Numbered from the stretch's first letter, positions 35,871 to 47,282 are shown. The stretch is 64,000 nt of DNA from Impatiens glandulifera (GCF_907164915.1 NC_061867.1:23288308-23352307); one strand, 5' to 3'. The notes: generated by a model not told the origin, from the letters alone. Numbers and translations: made by a program.

Positions 35871-36103
35871 GTGGACGGTCTCTCCTCTATTTCTCACTTG
35901 GCCGGTTTTCCTACTACTGCGTCCAGTTATTCCAGTTTCTTCGTCGGTTTCCGCTCCAGCAAATCCTTGTCCCGCGCGACACTCCAACTTCTTCTTGTTC
36001 ATGCTGATCGACCCTAGGTTCTTTCATTACCTAGCCCAAAAAGACGGCACGAGGAAAAGACGGTAGGCTCACGAAAAAATGAAGATTCATTTCTCTCTCA
36101 AAG
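35871..36103 (+). pseudogene. Gene-like 5' end: CT-rich leader and short first exon
   Basis: A GC-richer, CT-rich leader (35880-36080) precedes ATG at 36079, then a short open exon (MKIHFSLK) and a good donor, aaag|gtatgt, at 36103. A later exon-like piece at 36660-36755 (gggcag|ttgagtc...agaagaag|gtaatt) would join it in phase and stay open (VESTRGFHSNISCNF..). I do not recognise the product. It could be the head of a decayed host gene or of a transposon gene. Confidence 0.35.
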
Positions 36104-36659
36104 GTATGTCACCACCCTCCATTTTTCTCCCTATATTTGATTAGATTGTTTGCAATTGTAGAAAACATCCACTTCGTTTGAGAGTGTTTCAAATTAGAGT
36201 GAAAGAGTGGAAACAACTAGATGAAAATTGTATAATATTCATATTATTGTATTATTTATTGAGATCGGGAAAGTCATAATCAGAAACACTGACAAACTTT
36301 TAAACTGTTACACTATACTCTATGACTTCTTAAACACATAAAAGGCGCAGATGTAATCCGGATTCACAAATCTTCAGCTATCTCATAACAAATTGTGATT
36401 GTGAAATGAGACATTGTTAAGATATGTGAATTGTGATCATGATAATTTATTAAAACTCTATAATCATCACTATTTTTATTTGTCTAGAATATGAACTTAA
36501 ATTGAGCTATATTAAGTAATAATCATTTATCTATCTAATCATCTTTGATTGGAAATATATGAACTATAAATACTTGATTGTGTTAGTTGATATCAAATGA
36601 TAAGTTGTATTATATATCTAAAATTGCCTGAGTCCATTAACCATTATTGTAATTGTTGG

Positions 36660-36755
36660 GCAGTTGAGTCAACAAGAGGATTTCATTCTAACATATCTTG
36701 TAATTTTTTATATTCTGGCTCAACTTGGGCTGAGACAAATAGGCAGAAGAAGAAG
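36660..36755 (+). pseudogene. Unassigned exon-like piece
   Basis: Bounded by a gggcag acceptor and an aag|gtaatt donor, and open throughout in the phase set by the exon ending at 36103. It encodes about 31 residues ending in a basic AETNRQKKK. There is no family match that I can name. Confidence 0.35.
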
Positions 36756-38304
36756 GTAATTTGTTTTAATGACAGTTAGATACTTGCTTAATTGTTGATG
36801 TGTTGGAGACTTATCAATGAGGAATTGGTTGATATTTTTTGAACCATATAGTTAACTTGTATTAAATATACCTATTTCTGTTTTATTTTAATTTAATGGG
36901 GGTGGAGATTTTGAAGTGAATTATGTATTACTGAAAGAAAATAAATTATTAAAAAAATTGTATTTTGAACTAGTTAAGATGATAAATACAAGATTATTTG
37001 GTGTTGGAGAAGGTTATTGAATGTCATTTATATTAGTAGCAAGGACTTTTTTAGAGTATTCTTCAACTATTAAGAATCTTGTCTTGAATAACAAAAATAT
37101 ATATATACATGTGATGTTACAAATAAATTAAATAAGTTAAATATATGAAGAATAAAATCACCGATTGAGATTTGACTCGAGGCATTTGTTAGACACATTT
37201 CCCTTAAAACAGTTTTATCGTCTTCCGTTTGTACTGGAGTTTATCGTAGATGACTGTCTCTCAGTGTACAACGAATCTAGTAGTGATTCTACACTAAAAT
37301 CACTACTCGTCGAACTTGATCAGCGTTCCTGAATTATCACCGGATTTCAACGGAAATATCGAGCAAAGAACTCGAAGAACACTCACAAAACAAGAAGAGG
37401 TCTTCTGAAATTCTAGAGTGAAAAAATATAAGATGATTGATAGATGTGAAATGAATAATGAATGAGTATATATTGCAGAAAATTAAACCTTCAAATAAAA
37501 CCATCCAAATGTTTAGTAGCAATAAATATTGCTCATTCATTTGTTAATTAGTCCATAACTAATTAACATCAGCTTATATGTTGATTTACAGAAATGTAAT
37601 TTTAGACATTTAATGCTAACTAATTGAAGAGTGTATACGTTAGCCAATAGGTCAATTAAAGTTAAATGTTTATCATAACATTATGCTTTAATTTTATATT
37701 TAGGCATTAAATATTAATTAAATAATTAATATGTAATTATAATTTGGATTAAATTCACCGTTAATTCACGTTTGAATTTGTGTGAATTTTATTTGATTTT
37801 ATTTATTTACAATCTTATTTCATTCATTAATGGAATTGACTTAATTCCAATACATCCATGTTCAAATTTGGAATTTACTATTGAATTAAAACTTACAACT
37901 TTTTTACATTTATTCTATAAGTCGTCTTCTTCAGAGAATTTAAATTCAAATGATTCTTATCTTATTTTACAGTATTAAAACAACACTTAAATTATATATA
38001 GTTATGTAGAGTCAATACATGTGAAATGGTTATATAGCATTCTACTTTATTTTAGTGGTTTAACAAATGTTTATTTGCAATGTGTAATGCAATAACTGCA
38101 TTTCGTATATTATATTAAATAATTCTATAAAGAATAAAAAGGTTTTTACACATGCACATATCGTATATTTATAAGGTATCCATTGATTTTCCTTTCTTTT
38201 TTGTAGTGTAGATATTTGTAAATTAACGGTTGCTATTACTTATATCTTCACAATTTAAATGTAGATACTTACAGCTTGACTTTTTTCTTTTTTCTTTTTC
38301 GCAG

Positions 38305-38375
38305 TGGAGATTCTTGCATCAAAATTGCCTGATCTTTTTGATTTCCTTTAAGATCTTGCCAATATGGAAGATGTT
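38305..38375 (+). pseudogene. Probable formin FH2-domain exon fragment
   Basis: After a strong polypyrimidine tract and the acceptor tttcgcag (38304), the frame reads VEILASKLPDLFDF, then L-stop, then DLANMEDVSK. Plant class II formins have the FH2 helix LASK.P.LLDFHKDL..LE.ASK at this type of position, so the match covers over 20 residues with the two residues at 'HK' replaced by Leu-stop. In formins a Gln-Leu-Lys stretch follows ASK; here the similarity is lost. One exon only; neighbouring FH2 exons are not visible, so it is a relic or a captured fragment. Confidence 0.5.
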
Positions 38376-39086
38376 TCAAAAGCAATTCTCATTATTTCTG
38401 TGTTAAAATAAATGAATAAAATCTTAAATTAATTTACTCTTTTTTTTTTCTCATTTCTTAATTTTTTAAGAGTTCAGTTAATGTTCTCCTATTATTTTTG
38501 CATTGTTTGACTATTGTCTATATTGTTTTTATATGACTAATATTTGTAAGTTAACTGTTACTATTAATTGCATCTTCACAATTTAAGATGATTTTTTTGT
38601 ACTAAAATGTTGTTTATGGCAGTTAAAAATTGTAATATTAAATGATCGAGATCAGTTTAATGACAAGTAATCTTTAAATATTTTTTTATCATCAACCTGA
38701 GTTGGGGTGTTAGAATAAATTTAGCAACGACAAATGTAAATTCATGATCAATCAGATATACTTATAAATTTTTATGTTATCACTTTTATTATAATTTCTT
38801 ACTTCTCTATTGTCTATATTGTCTATATTGGTGTAGTTATTTTAATTCCCATGTTGATTTGCAAGCAATGACTAGAGCCCATCTTTCATTTTCTTGATTT
38901 GCAAGCAATGACTAGAGTCCATCTTTCACTTTCCTTAACAAATAAATAATGTAGCACTGCACAATTTAGTTTTCACCAACACTTAAATATCTTCACATCA
39001 TATAGCTATCAAGAGAACTTACACAAATAGGTTTTTTATTCGATAGATCTTGTGCTTCAACTAGAGTCCCTTTCTTATTACGAGAT

Positions 39087-39545
39087 AAAATAGTGGAGTA
39101 CAGTCCTAAGCAAGTAAGGAAGAGAAGTTGTATGAGGTTGTTGATAGTGAACTAATCAAGTGATGAAGAAGTATCTCTCATATTTATGGTTCAATTGATT
39201 TTTATTTTGAGGTTAATTCATTTCTTAATCTTTGATATCATATTCTAGGTCAAGGGGTCACCATAAAACTTCCATTAATCAAGTATATGAAGATTCAAAT
39301 GCTGCTACTGCTCAAGACATGAAGTTACTCCTTATGCTTTCTAAATGGTATGTGTTAGTTATGGGATTATATATATATATATATGACAATAATGTTAATT
39401 GGTTGAATTTCTTTACAAGTTTAGAAATGTTTAGAAAGTTGAATAAGGTGCTTCATGTTGTATAGGAAATACAGATGTGGTCTCCTCAACACAACGGTGG
39501 AATATTTACAATTGAGGAAGCTAATCAATGCATATTGTATTAAAA
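39087..39545 (+). pseudogene. Unassigned exon-like remains
   Basis: Two plus-strand pieces look like exons. About 39249-39350 is open (SRGHHKTSINQVYEDSNAATAQDMKL) and ends at tgg|tatgtg. About 39466-39543, after tgtatag, reads EIQMWSPQHNGGIFTIEEAN and ends in TAA. No family is recognised. They may belong with the other gene-like pieces from 35871 on. Confidence 0.25.
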
Positions 39546-39608
39546 GTAATTTTTAATATTTCGTCAATGGATTTAACACAATTTAGTCTTTTATAATACT
39601 GCACATTA

Positions 39609-39727
39609 TCCCCTCTTCTAGCCTAGCGGCAATAAGAGGTGGATACCAACCCTATTCTCCTGGGTTCGAGCCCGTCAGGCGGCAAGTTCTGCGCCTTCCT
39701 TTGCCCCATTTTTTTTTTCCCAAAAAA
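39609..39727 (+). mobile_element. tRNA-derived SINE with 16-bp target duplication
   Basis: Flanked by a perfect 16-bp direct repeat, ataatactgcacatta, at 39593-39608 and 39728-39743. The head contains an A-box-like tagcctagcgg (39619-39629) and a B-box ggttcgagccc (39663-39673), 44 bases apart as in tRNA promoters. The 3' end has a T-rich tract, then cccaaaaaaa. About 119 bp long. The long perfect TSD suggests a recent insertion by LINE machinery. Confidence 0.95.
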
Positions 39728-39743
39728 ATAATACTGCACATTA

Positions 39744-40102
39744 ATGAGAAATTATCATGATTGTTCAAGATAAGCTTTAATTCTTGAACATTCTGAATTT
39801 TCAATTAAGGATGCTCTAGATGATTCATTTTCTATATTGAAATATGCTCTCTCTCGATAATTTATTATAAATAATTACAAGTTTGTTGTTGCTGAAAAGA
39901 AAGATATGGCTATGGATGTGAATATATTCCGATGTAATTTATCTTGTATTGGTTTAGAATTCTTTATTCAATTGATTATGTATAATATTGCATCAACATT
40001 CAAACATAGAAATAACCCTGGAATGTGAGACTAATTTGACAGATCAAAATTTACTTTAATGGAACTTGGCCACTGTATGATGAAGAAATATGATTTGCTT
40101 GA
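39744..40102 (+). other. Flank interrupted by the CACTA element, gene-like
   Basis: A mostly AT-rich flank. The reading KFTLMELGHCMMKKYDLL ends at the CACTA insertion point, and 45277-45560 continues after it with further open pieces. It could be the remains of another transposon protein, but I cannot name it. Confidence 0.3.
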
Positions 40103-40599
40103 CACTACAAAAAAAGACTTACGACAATGCTTAAAAGTATCTTTGCGAACCTTTAAAAGCGTCGCCAAAAATCTTACCGACACTTAATCTTGCGTCGCCG
40201 AAAGCAGGGTGGGCGCAAGTTTTAACAACGCTTATTTAAGCGTCGGTACAACTAATTTAAGCGTTGCCGAAAGGGAAGGATGTTTAACGACTCTTATTTA
40301 AGCGTTGGTAATAGTTATTCAAACGTCGCCAAAAGTCTATTATATTTTTAAATTATTATTTTAACCATTCATTTAAAATTTTATTTATTTTTATTTATAT
40401 TTCTACTTTTTTGAGATAATATTTTAATATTTAATTTTTTTATAAATTAAATAATTAAATAAAAACAACATTTCAAAGATAATAAAAAAAACTTAAATAA
40501 TTAAATGAAACGAATATTAATTAGTTAATTTACATCTAATAATCTTTTTATTTAAATAAAATACATTAAATTTCAAATAAATAGTTCCCTTGATGGAAC

Positions 40600-40830
40600 T
40601 TTACTACTTTCTATAACGCTTTCATATAGGATTCATTGGCGATTTGAGTGTTGGGATAGTTGCCTCAACTTCTAGTAATGCATCCATAATTCCCCAACTT
40701 GCTTCTATTAATGTATCCACAAATGTGTACACAATTTCAACACTTCTATTAGAAAACAAAGTGACATGCATACCTCTTTTGCATCACAAATACTAGTAAT
40801 GGTTTCAACTGTAACAACAGCCATTTTCAT
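40600..40830 (-). pseudogene. Exon-like pieces inside the CACTA element
   Basis: On the minus strand, MKMAVVTVETITSICDAKE runs to a donor, gag|gtatgc (about 40776). Further down, DTLIEASWGIMDALLEVEA and TIPTLKSPMNPI end in TGA (about 40625). No family is recognised. They may be the 3' part of the element's chimeric transcript. Confidence 0.35.
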
Positions 40831-41850
40831 ATTAGATGAGTACACAACAAAATTTAGCTCTACTTGGATAGGCAATTAACTACATTTAATAAGACAATTT
40901 CTAAATTGATGGAATCCCAATATTGTCAATAATCTTGTTAAAATACTTACCGCCTCAACGTGTATTAGCATCAACGTGTATTCTCCTAACATTATTCAAC
41001 TCCAAATCAAAGTGTCCCTGCAGATATAAATGAACATAGAAATTAGTGTAAGAAACATAAATAAGGAGTTTAGATCTTTACCAAAACATCTTGACAAATG
41101 CCCATACTAAGTTTCAAGGCACAACTCTTTGCATTATACGAAATATAAAAACTTGAATATAACACCACAAACTTGATAACAACTACCTCAACATGTTACA
41201 CATAATTACTTGGAAACTAATTTAACATCTAATTAATCTAAACAAGCAATCTGGAAGCAATGAAAGATATTAACAAACTAATTAATTTGGTAAAACAACT
41301 TATGGTGTAAAAGAGACAAGCAATCTGAAAGTAATGAAAGATATTAATAAACTATTGAATTTGATAAAACAACTTATGGTGTAAAAGGGACAATATTGTC
41401 CATTCATAAGGGACAATATTGTCCATTCATATGCCTAGAACTATATATATCTACCATTACAAAATTTATGATATTACTAAAGAATGCTATATGGTTAAAA
41501 TTTGATAAAGAATTTTTGTACAAAACTTCAACCTAGGAATCAAAATAAAAAATAAGTGGTACTTGCTCAACAAAATCGTCTATTCAAAATAAATTTTAAG
41601 AAAACAAATAAAGACGCAAGTTATAAATATAATAAACAAACTAGATTAACGAACTAAGGATATTAATAAACAGAAGCAAATAGTGTATTAAAATGTAGAA
41701 CTGTTATATGAGCGTATTTATCACAACTACGCTAGATATTTAATGTTCAATTGAAATATATTGCATTTTAGAACTGTTTATATCGAAATATATTGTACTT
41801 TAAAACTATTTTGACTTTTGACAATCCACCTTTAAGTAACATTATTTAAA

Positions 41851-42477
41851 TATATTGCACACGTGATCGTATCAGTAAATATATGAGCATCCCGGACGCG
41901 AGCTGTCTTCTATGCATAGGAAATGAAGAAACCAAAGATCACTTATTTGGGAGTTGTTGTATTGCTTCGGAGCTTTGGGACAGATTCTATAAAAGCCTGG
42001 AGCTGATCAGTTTCCCGAGCGAATGGAATGAAATCAAAGAAGCGGCACTACTCAAAGCCAATGGAAATAGATTTGCAATAAGCGTGTTTAAGTGCGGCTT
42101 TGGAGCAGTAGTGTATAACATTTGGCAAGAACGGAATGCAAGGGTATATGACAGAACCCGTAGGAGCATTGACGAGTTATGGAAAGATATTGTATCGAAT
42201 TGTAGCGCCCTTGCGGGAACGTGGAGAGGAATTCCAAACACGGAGCAGAACTGGAATATCTGCAGGAACTGGAATTTACCGTTTTTTAAACTCACTAGAA
42301 TTGAAAGCATTGTAAACAGATAATTCATTTACGTTTTTAGCTTTTATTCAGAATGTTACGACTTCAAAATAATTCTAGGCCTGTCTAGAATGATCTCTTA
42401 AACTCGTGGTTTTTTTTTCCTGTTTTTGGGAATTTTTAATGAAATGACGCTAAGTCGTTTTTCCTCCCCCCCAAAAA
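41851..42477 (+). mobile_element. 5'-truncated L1-type LINE (end of ORF2)
   Basis: Flanked by a perfect 13-bp target duplication, aacattatttaaa, at 41838-41850 and 42478-42490. The insert begins inside ORF2: TRDRISKYMSIPDASCLLC, then ETKDHLFGSC, the zf-RVT zinc motif (C..C...H....C) that closes plant L1 reverse transcriptase proteins. The frame is open to TAA at 42321-42323, about 150 codons including WDRFY, VYNIWQERNARVYD and LWKDIV. A 3' UTR follows, ending tttttaatgaaatgacgc and a C-run plus A7 tail. Intact frame and TSD indicate a young insertion; the rest of the LINE was lost by 5' truncation. Confidence 0.95.
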
Positions 42478-42810
42478 AACATTATTTAAAGACACTCAAG
42501 TGAAAAGAAAAAGCACGCAATTAAAACAAGATTCAGTCCTTAACATGGACCTGAAATGTGTGGCCAGGAACATAAACAATTAATAAAAATACTTAACAAA
42601 ACAGACATTTGACTATGCACAACTATGAGTACCGTCTGAAAATGTTGGTACAGAAAATAAATAAAATGCAAAAAAGGAAAAGATATGATCAATTAATAAT
42701 TGGACCCCATTAAGTAAAATTTGATTTCCAAAGAGTTATTCAATATAAAAGAACGAGAAAAGCAATTTCACATTAACCAAAAACCTAACTAACTTAAAAA
42801 ATAAGATCAC

Positions 42811-43710
42811 CTGTCTATGGATATCCCACCAGCACCTACATCTTTCTCCATCTGTCTGATGTATCCACTAATGCCATCCAATCTTCAAATGAGACAATAA
42901 CATATCAAACACCGAAGATAGAAAATAGTATAGACCAAACCCACCACCAAATATTTAGAAGAGAAATATGCATTCACAACAAAATTTTCAAGAATGTTGT
43001 CTCCAAAGTAATCATCAAAAGGCTACGGTCAAGTATGAACTTGTGAAAACATATTAGACAGTAATTATGGATTAAAAGTTAGTACCATTAAATGAAAAAA
43101 ATTCCATGATATTAATGTTAAAATAACTGCAGGTTTCTACCTCCTAAACCATTTTGAGTCCTCAAAAGATCAAAGGGCTTTGCAGTCTTGACATTGTCAC
43201 TTCAAGAAGCAAAACATATTAGAAACAACAATAATCCTTCATTACATAAAAATATAAAACTATGTGTTTTACTGGGTATAAAATAGTACCTTGAAAAAAA
43301 AGCAACACTCTTTCCACGAACTTCAGTTAGGTGTTCACATTTAACTGCTGCAAGAAAAATAAGATATGGAATTAGCAACAAGGAAAGAAACATGAGAGAA
43401 TATATAGAACTTCATCAACCTATAAGAATTTTGTGTTGTGAATCAAGCTTTACAGTGACATCAAAACCACACGGAGCTAAAACACGACATATATAACCTT
43501 TTAGAGGACCAACTTTTATACTTGTAATGAAGACATGGTTCTAGGCTAAGATTTTATACAAATTAATCTTGTCCATTATTTTTGTAATTTCACATTCTAA
43601 AAATTCAACCAATTGAACTCTTTGTTTTTTGTGGATGACATCAAATATTTCGAACACCTTCTCATGGTTAGCAATTTCTAGAATTGGAACTTGTGCAATC
43701 ATCATCAACT
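42811..43710 (-). pseudogene. Captured SPT5-like (KOW domain) gene fragment in CACTA
   Basis: Minus-strand exons resembling plant transcription elongation factor SPT5 or SPT5-like (KTF1). Exon a (about 43710-43420) ends with VGPLKGYICRVLAP, then DVTVKLDSQHKIL, a KOW module. Exon b (43347-43290) gives VKCEHLTEVRGKSVA. Exon c (43199-43141) gives DNVKTAKPFDLLRTQNGLG. Exon d is 42882-42811. The splice sites are atag|gttgatg, cttgcag|cag, caag|gtacta, cttgaag|tgac, ggag|gtag and ttgaag|att. Joined in phase, the frame is open from the KOW module through exon c and closes with TAG in exon d. An in-frame TAG also lies just before the KOW module. Recognition rests on the KOW and EHL.EVRGKS wording. 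Confidence 0.65.
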
Positions 43711-44754
43711 TCTAAGATATATTCTGCAATATGTTCAGGTTATAAATGTAAACATGCAAATATATAAATTTAAAAAAAAAAGTGAAATAAAATTGTACGA
43801 AATGATGTAGTGTCAAGGGATTTTGCACGATCTTAAAGCACACTTAAAGCACACCTGATGCTTTGAATAATGCATTGTCCAAAGCTAAGCTCTTGCACAA
43901 ATCAATCTGATTGATTTCTCTTGGACTTTCAGGTTGTACAGATTCACACAATTGATGTGTTTGTTTTTTTGTTGTATAAACTACTTATTTGGTGCTTATC
44001 GTATATTTATAATGGTATGTACAATCAGGGTTTTGTCTCTACTTATTTTTGCTTCTTTTCTTTGAAGATATGCCATTTCAATATGCTATAATCTTTAGAT
44101 TTGGGAAAATATACCAATGAAAGTTCAATAATTCAAGAAATTATGATATCCTGTTTATGCTATTTCCTACACTTAATCATGTAATATTCACCAGTGGCCT
44201 TTTTATATCTTCAAGTTCTAGTTTGGATGACTAGTGTAGTTTGATGGCAAGTAAGAAAGAATCCTAGGATTTGGTTGTAAATTTATACATGAAACATGCC
44301 TAGAAAATGTATTCCTTCTTGTAAATAGGGCTGTTAATTAAGATCACCAAAAATATAAATGAACTTATAAATTGGCAGTAACTTAAGGCTTATTTCACAC
44401 CTATAGAAATTCCATTGACAAATAATATGCTTGTTTGACATTCATCATTTCATAACATTCATAAGTTATAAAAGAGTTTTAAAACCTAATCCAACTGAAA
44501 CAGTATATTCTAAATTTTCAAACTTAAGAAGTTATAATATTAAACATCACTAGTAGTAGTTTGATTTTCTGAAATTCGAAAGAAGCAGTATGCCCGCAGA
44601 TTCGGAAAGTGAATTAAAAAGTAGCAGTCGAAATAAAATGAACCCTACAACAAATGTTTGCTCTAATTTCCCTTAAATAGAGTGTTTAGTCGATGCTAGT
44701 ATAGAAACACATATAATGAATGAAAAATAACAAAATAAAAACTAAGAACCTGAA

Positions 44755-45055
44755 GAATCTTGATGATTCTCTTCGCAGCAACCAATAGAAGAGGATAGCG
44801 AACACACATAAAGATTTGAATCCCCGTTCGAATCATCGATGAGAAAGATCCGTTTCAATTGAGAATAAGTGGAATCCGAGCCATTACTTTGTAGATCGAT
44901 GAATCAATCCGAGCCATTACTTTGTAGATCGATGAATCAATTAGATTTGATAAGCTCACAGAGGTTTCCGATGAAAGAGAGAGAAGGGTTCAGATGAAAG
45001 AGAGAGACTGAGAGAGCAGAGTGGGGAAGAAAGAGAAACCACTATCTTGTTTAAC
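44755..45055 (-). pseudogene. Leader and first-exon-like region of the CACTA transcription unit
   Basis: The minus strand has a CT-rich leader (45055-44960) and then an open piece from ATG (about 44845) reading IRTGIQIFMCVRYPLLL, closing at a donor, cttcag|gttctt, near 44752. This is what the 5' end of a gene reading towards the SPT5-like exons would look like. A 33-bp tandem duplication (44876-44908 and 44909-44941, ccgagccattactttgtaga..) lies in it. No family is recognised. Confidence 0.4.
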
Positions 45056-45276
45056 CCACTTAGATTAGAAGACCCGTCACCCTACCTAGCTTATAACTCA
45101 TGACCCACGATTATTTTAAGAAATTAATAAAAAAAAAAGTAAAAAGTAAAATAAAATATATCAAGGTGCTAATAGATAATAAAGGTTGGCAAAAACCTAT
45201 TTTTTTTTATGACTTTTAACCACGCTTAATATGCGTTGGTAATTATAGGTCACTGAATCTATGTTTTGTTGTAGTG

Positions 45277-45600
45277 TGAAATATCAAATCAATGTTCAAA
45301 TTCAGATTCCCATGTAGAGAATTAAGATATCTCGTCGAGTAAATGTAGAAGTTGGAGATCAATTACAATATCAAGCAAAAGATGCAGCTACAAAATCCAG
45401 TTGTTCAACTTCCTCATTAGCTTTGAATCAATTCATTATGAATCCATTTTCGGAGCTAAAAAGAGAAATAAGTGAGACAATTACAATATATTTTGACATG
45501 ATAGTCGTCTATCCTCGTGTCCCCAATTTAGAATTTCAAGAAGATGCTTCCACTGGGTAAATTTATTTATGTTGATGACTTTTTAAATTTTAAACATTTA
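45277..45600 (+). other. Right flank of the CACTA element, gene-like
   Basis: The plus-strand frame VNVEVGDQLQYQAKDAATKSS...LNQFIMNPFSELKREISETITIYFD is open for about 60 codons and continues the flank cut by the CACTA element. It has a transposase-like flavour (hAT proteins have similar Ser-rich spacers), but no diagnostic motif. Confidence 0.3.
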
Positions 45601-45810
45601 AATCTTGGAAACATTGAAGCAAAATATTTTATAATAGTGAATATTTTTATAAATATCATTTAATTAGTTTTAACAACCACGATCGGCACGATCAACACGA
45701 ACGGAAAAAAAATACGATTGACACGGTATCAATGTCACAGTTTCACTTGTTGTGGTCGCGATTGCAAATCGCTCAAAGTCGCTTGTTAATTCAAGAACGT
45801 GTGCACAATC

Positions 45811-45898
45811 GGCACAATCGGCATAATCGGCACGATTGACACAATCGACACGATCGGCACGATCGACACAATTAGCACGAACGACACGGCATCGACTC
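45811..45898 (+). repeat. 9-bp minisatellite in the LINE leader
   Basis: About ten 9-bp units of the type cac(a/g)atcgg, for example cacaatcgg, cataatcgg, cacgattga, cacgatcgg, cacgatcga. A related, shorter patch lies at about 45682-45730. It stands out as GC-richer than its surroundings. Confidence 0.85.
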
Positions 45899-46043
45899 TA
45901 ATAGCTAGGTCATTTATTCATCTGTATAGCTTGGTTGGATGGTTAGGGTTTCTAGTTTACCTTGTTCTATAATAGTTATGGTTTTTAGTGTATCCTATTC
46001 TGTTATTGCTCTGTTTTGTTGTTGTGTTCTGTCATTCATCAAA

Positions 46044-47282
46044 ATGGGAAGAAATAACAGCAATAAGAATAAGGAAGTCAGGTAATTTGTGATTGAAGGT
46101 TTAAGGGAGATAGCTGAAAAAGAAATCGATAGGATTGCTGAAGAAATTACCTATGAAAAACCGGAATGCAGCAAAGGTAAAAAACCAATTAGTGATATAA
46201 ATTCTGAAGAAAATGCAGCAGGAAGACAGGGGGAAAATGAAGGAATATGGAAGGTTGGGTATAATGAAAGAGAAAACCTCTTTGGACTTAAAAATCAAAT
46301 CACAAAGCTACTGATGCATTCAAAGAAAGGAGAGATTGTGCTCAACAAAGAGAAAATACAACAAACAGTCGTCCAATTGAATATACATTATCTTCAAGAT
46401 TGGAACCTACTAGAGAGAGAAGAATACGAAAATATAGTAAACTGGTCAGTGGAAACAATGAGGGAGCTAATGAAGTCCCCAAAATCAAAGACCTATACTA
46501 TCAGGAGCAATTACAACTGGAAGGTAAATGAAGTCTGGAAAAAGAATGCAGAAAAGAAAGCAAAAGATCATTCATACAAAGGTCAAATCTACTTGGGTGA
46601 GTTTAAAACAAAAGTTGAGATTCTCAACTCTCCTTTTGAATTTAAATTTCCCACTGAAGTGGAGGAGAAATGCGTCAAAGAATGAAAAAATGTAGTTGTT
46701 GGGAACTACATAGGAAAGAACCGTGTATCTTTTCCAAACACTATGGAATCACTAATGAAACAATGGGAGCAGAAGGGACTATATAAGGTTTCTACAAACA
46801 TCCACGATCTCTATTTTCTACAATTCAAAAAGGGAACGAACTTGGATGATATTCTGAAAATTGGGCATACTTATATTGGATCCAACTGTATGAAGTTGGA
46901 GAGATGGTCTAAAGAATTGAGTCTTCTAAGCAAACCAAAGGAAACAACCCAAATATGGTTCAAACTTAGAAACATCCCAGCACACATGTATAATGCAGAA
47001 GCTCTAAATCACTTTGCTAGTCTATTGGGAAAACCATTATATATAGACCCAATTACGGAGGAAGGAAAGTACCTTACTTTTTCTATAATAAGAATTGAAG
47101 TGTATCCTCAAAGTACACTACCAAAAAACATGAGAGTTGTTGATAGGAATGGAAAGCCCACAGTCATGGAAATCTCATATGAATGGAGGCTAAACAGGTG
47201 TGCTTTCTGCAATACTTTACAACATGTTAGTACTAAATGTGCCAAAGAAATTGAGGAAGAAAAAAAAATCATGAAAGCCTGA
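46044..47282 (+). pseudogene. LINE ORF1 (DUF4283 and CCHC zinc knuckle)
   Basis: An RNA-binding ORF1 protein of plant L1 elements. The frame from ATG 46044 (MGRNNSNKNKEV) runs to 47282 with two in-frame stops, at 46083-46085 and 46683-46685; otherwise it is open over about 410 codons. The N-terminal third is acidic and charged. The DUF4283 region spans about 46743-47130 (MESLMKQWEQKGLY, MKLERWSKELS, IWFKLRNIPAHMYN, ALNHFASLLGKPLYID). The CCHC_4 knuckle CAFCNTLQHVSTKC (about 47199-47240) keeps all four ligands. A Lys/Glu-rich tail with frame changes follows to 47656. The only breaks in the main part are nonsense substitutions. Confidence 0.9.

Larger units (their letters stand above)
40103..45276 (-). 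mobile_element. CACTA (En/Spm) element carrying host-gene exons
   Basis: The ends are cactacaaaaaaagac (40103) and, inverted, cactacaacaaaacat (45276), flanked by the 3-bp target duplication tga at 40100-40102 and 45277-45279. The subterminal regions hold repeated gcgtcgcc/gcgttgg motifs (40150-40330 and 45215-45240), the usual transposase-binding-type repeats of CACTA elements. I find no transposase. The interior has a minus-strand transcription-unit-like arrangement: a CT-rich leader near 45050, SPT5-like exons at 43710-42811 and exon-like pieces near 40600-40830. A LINE is inserted at 41851-42477. The whole fits a non-autonomous, gene-fragment-carrying CACTA. Confidence 0.93.

Noticed and set aside
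39609..39727. Possible tRNA gene from A and B boxes
   Set aside because: No cloverleaf or acceptor stem, but a 16-bp target duplication: it is a SINE.
45277..45600. hAT transposase in the flank of the first CACTA element
   Set aside because: The open piece has a Ser-rich spacer but none of the diagnostic hAT motifs; left as unassigned.
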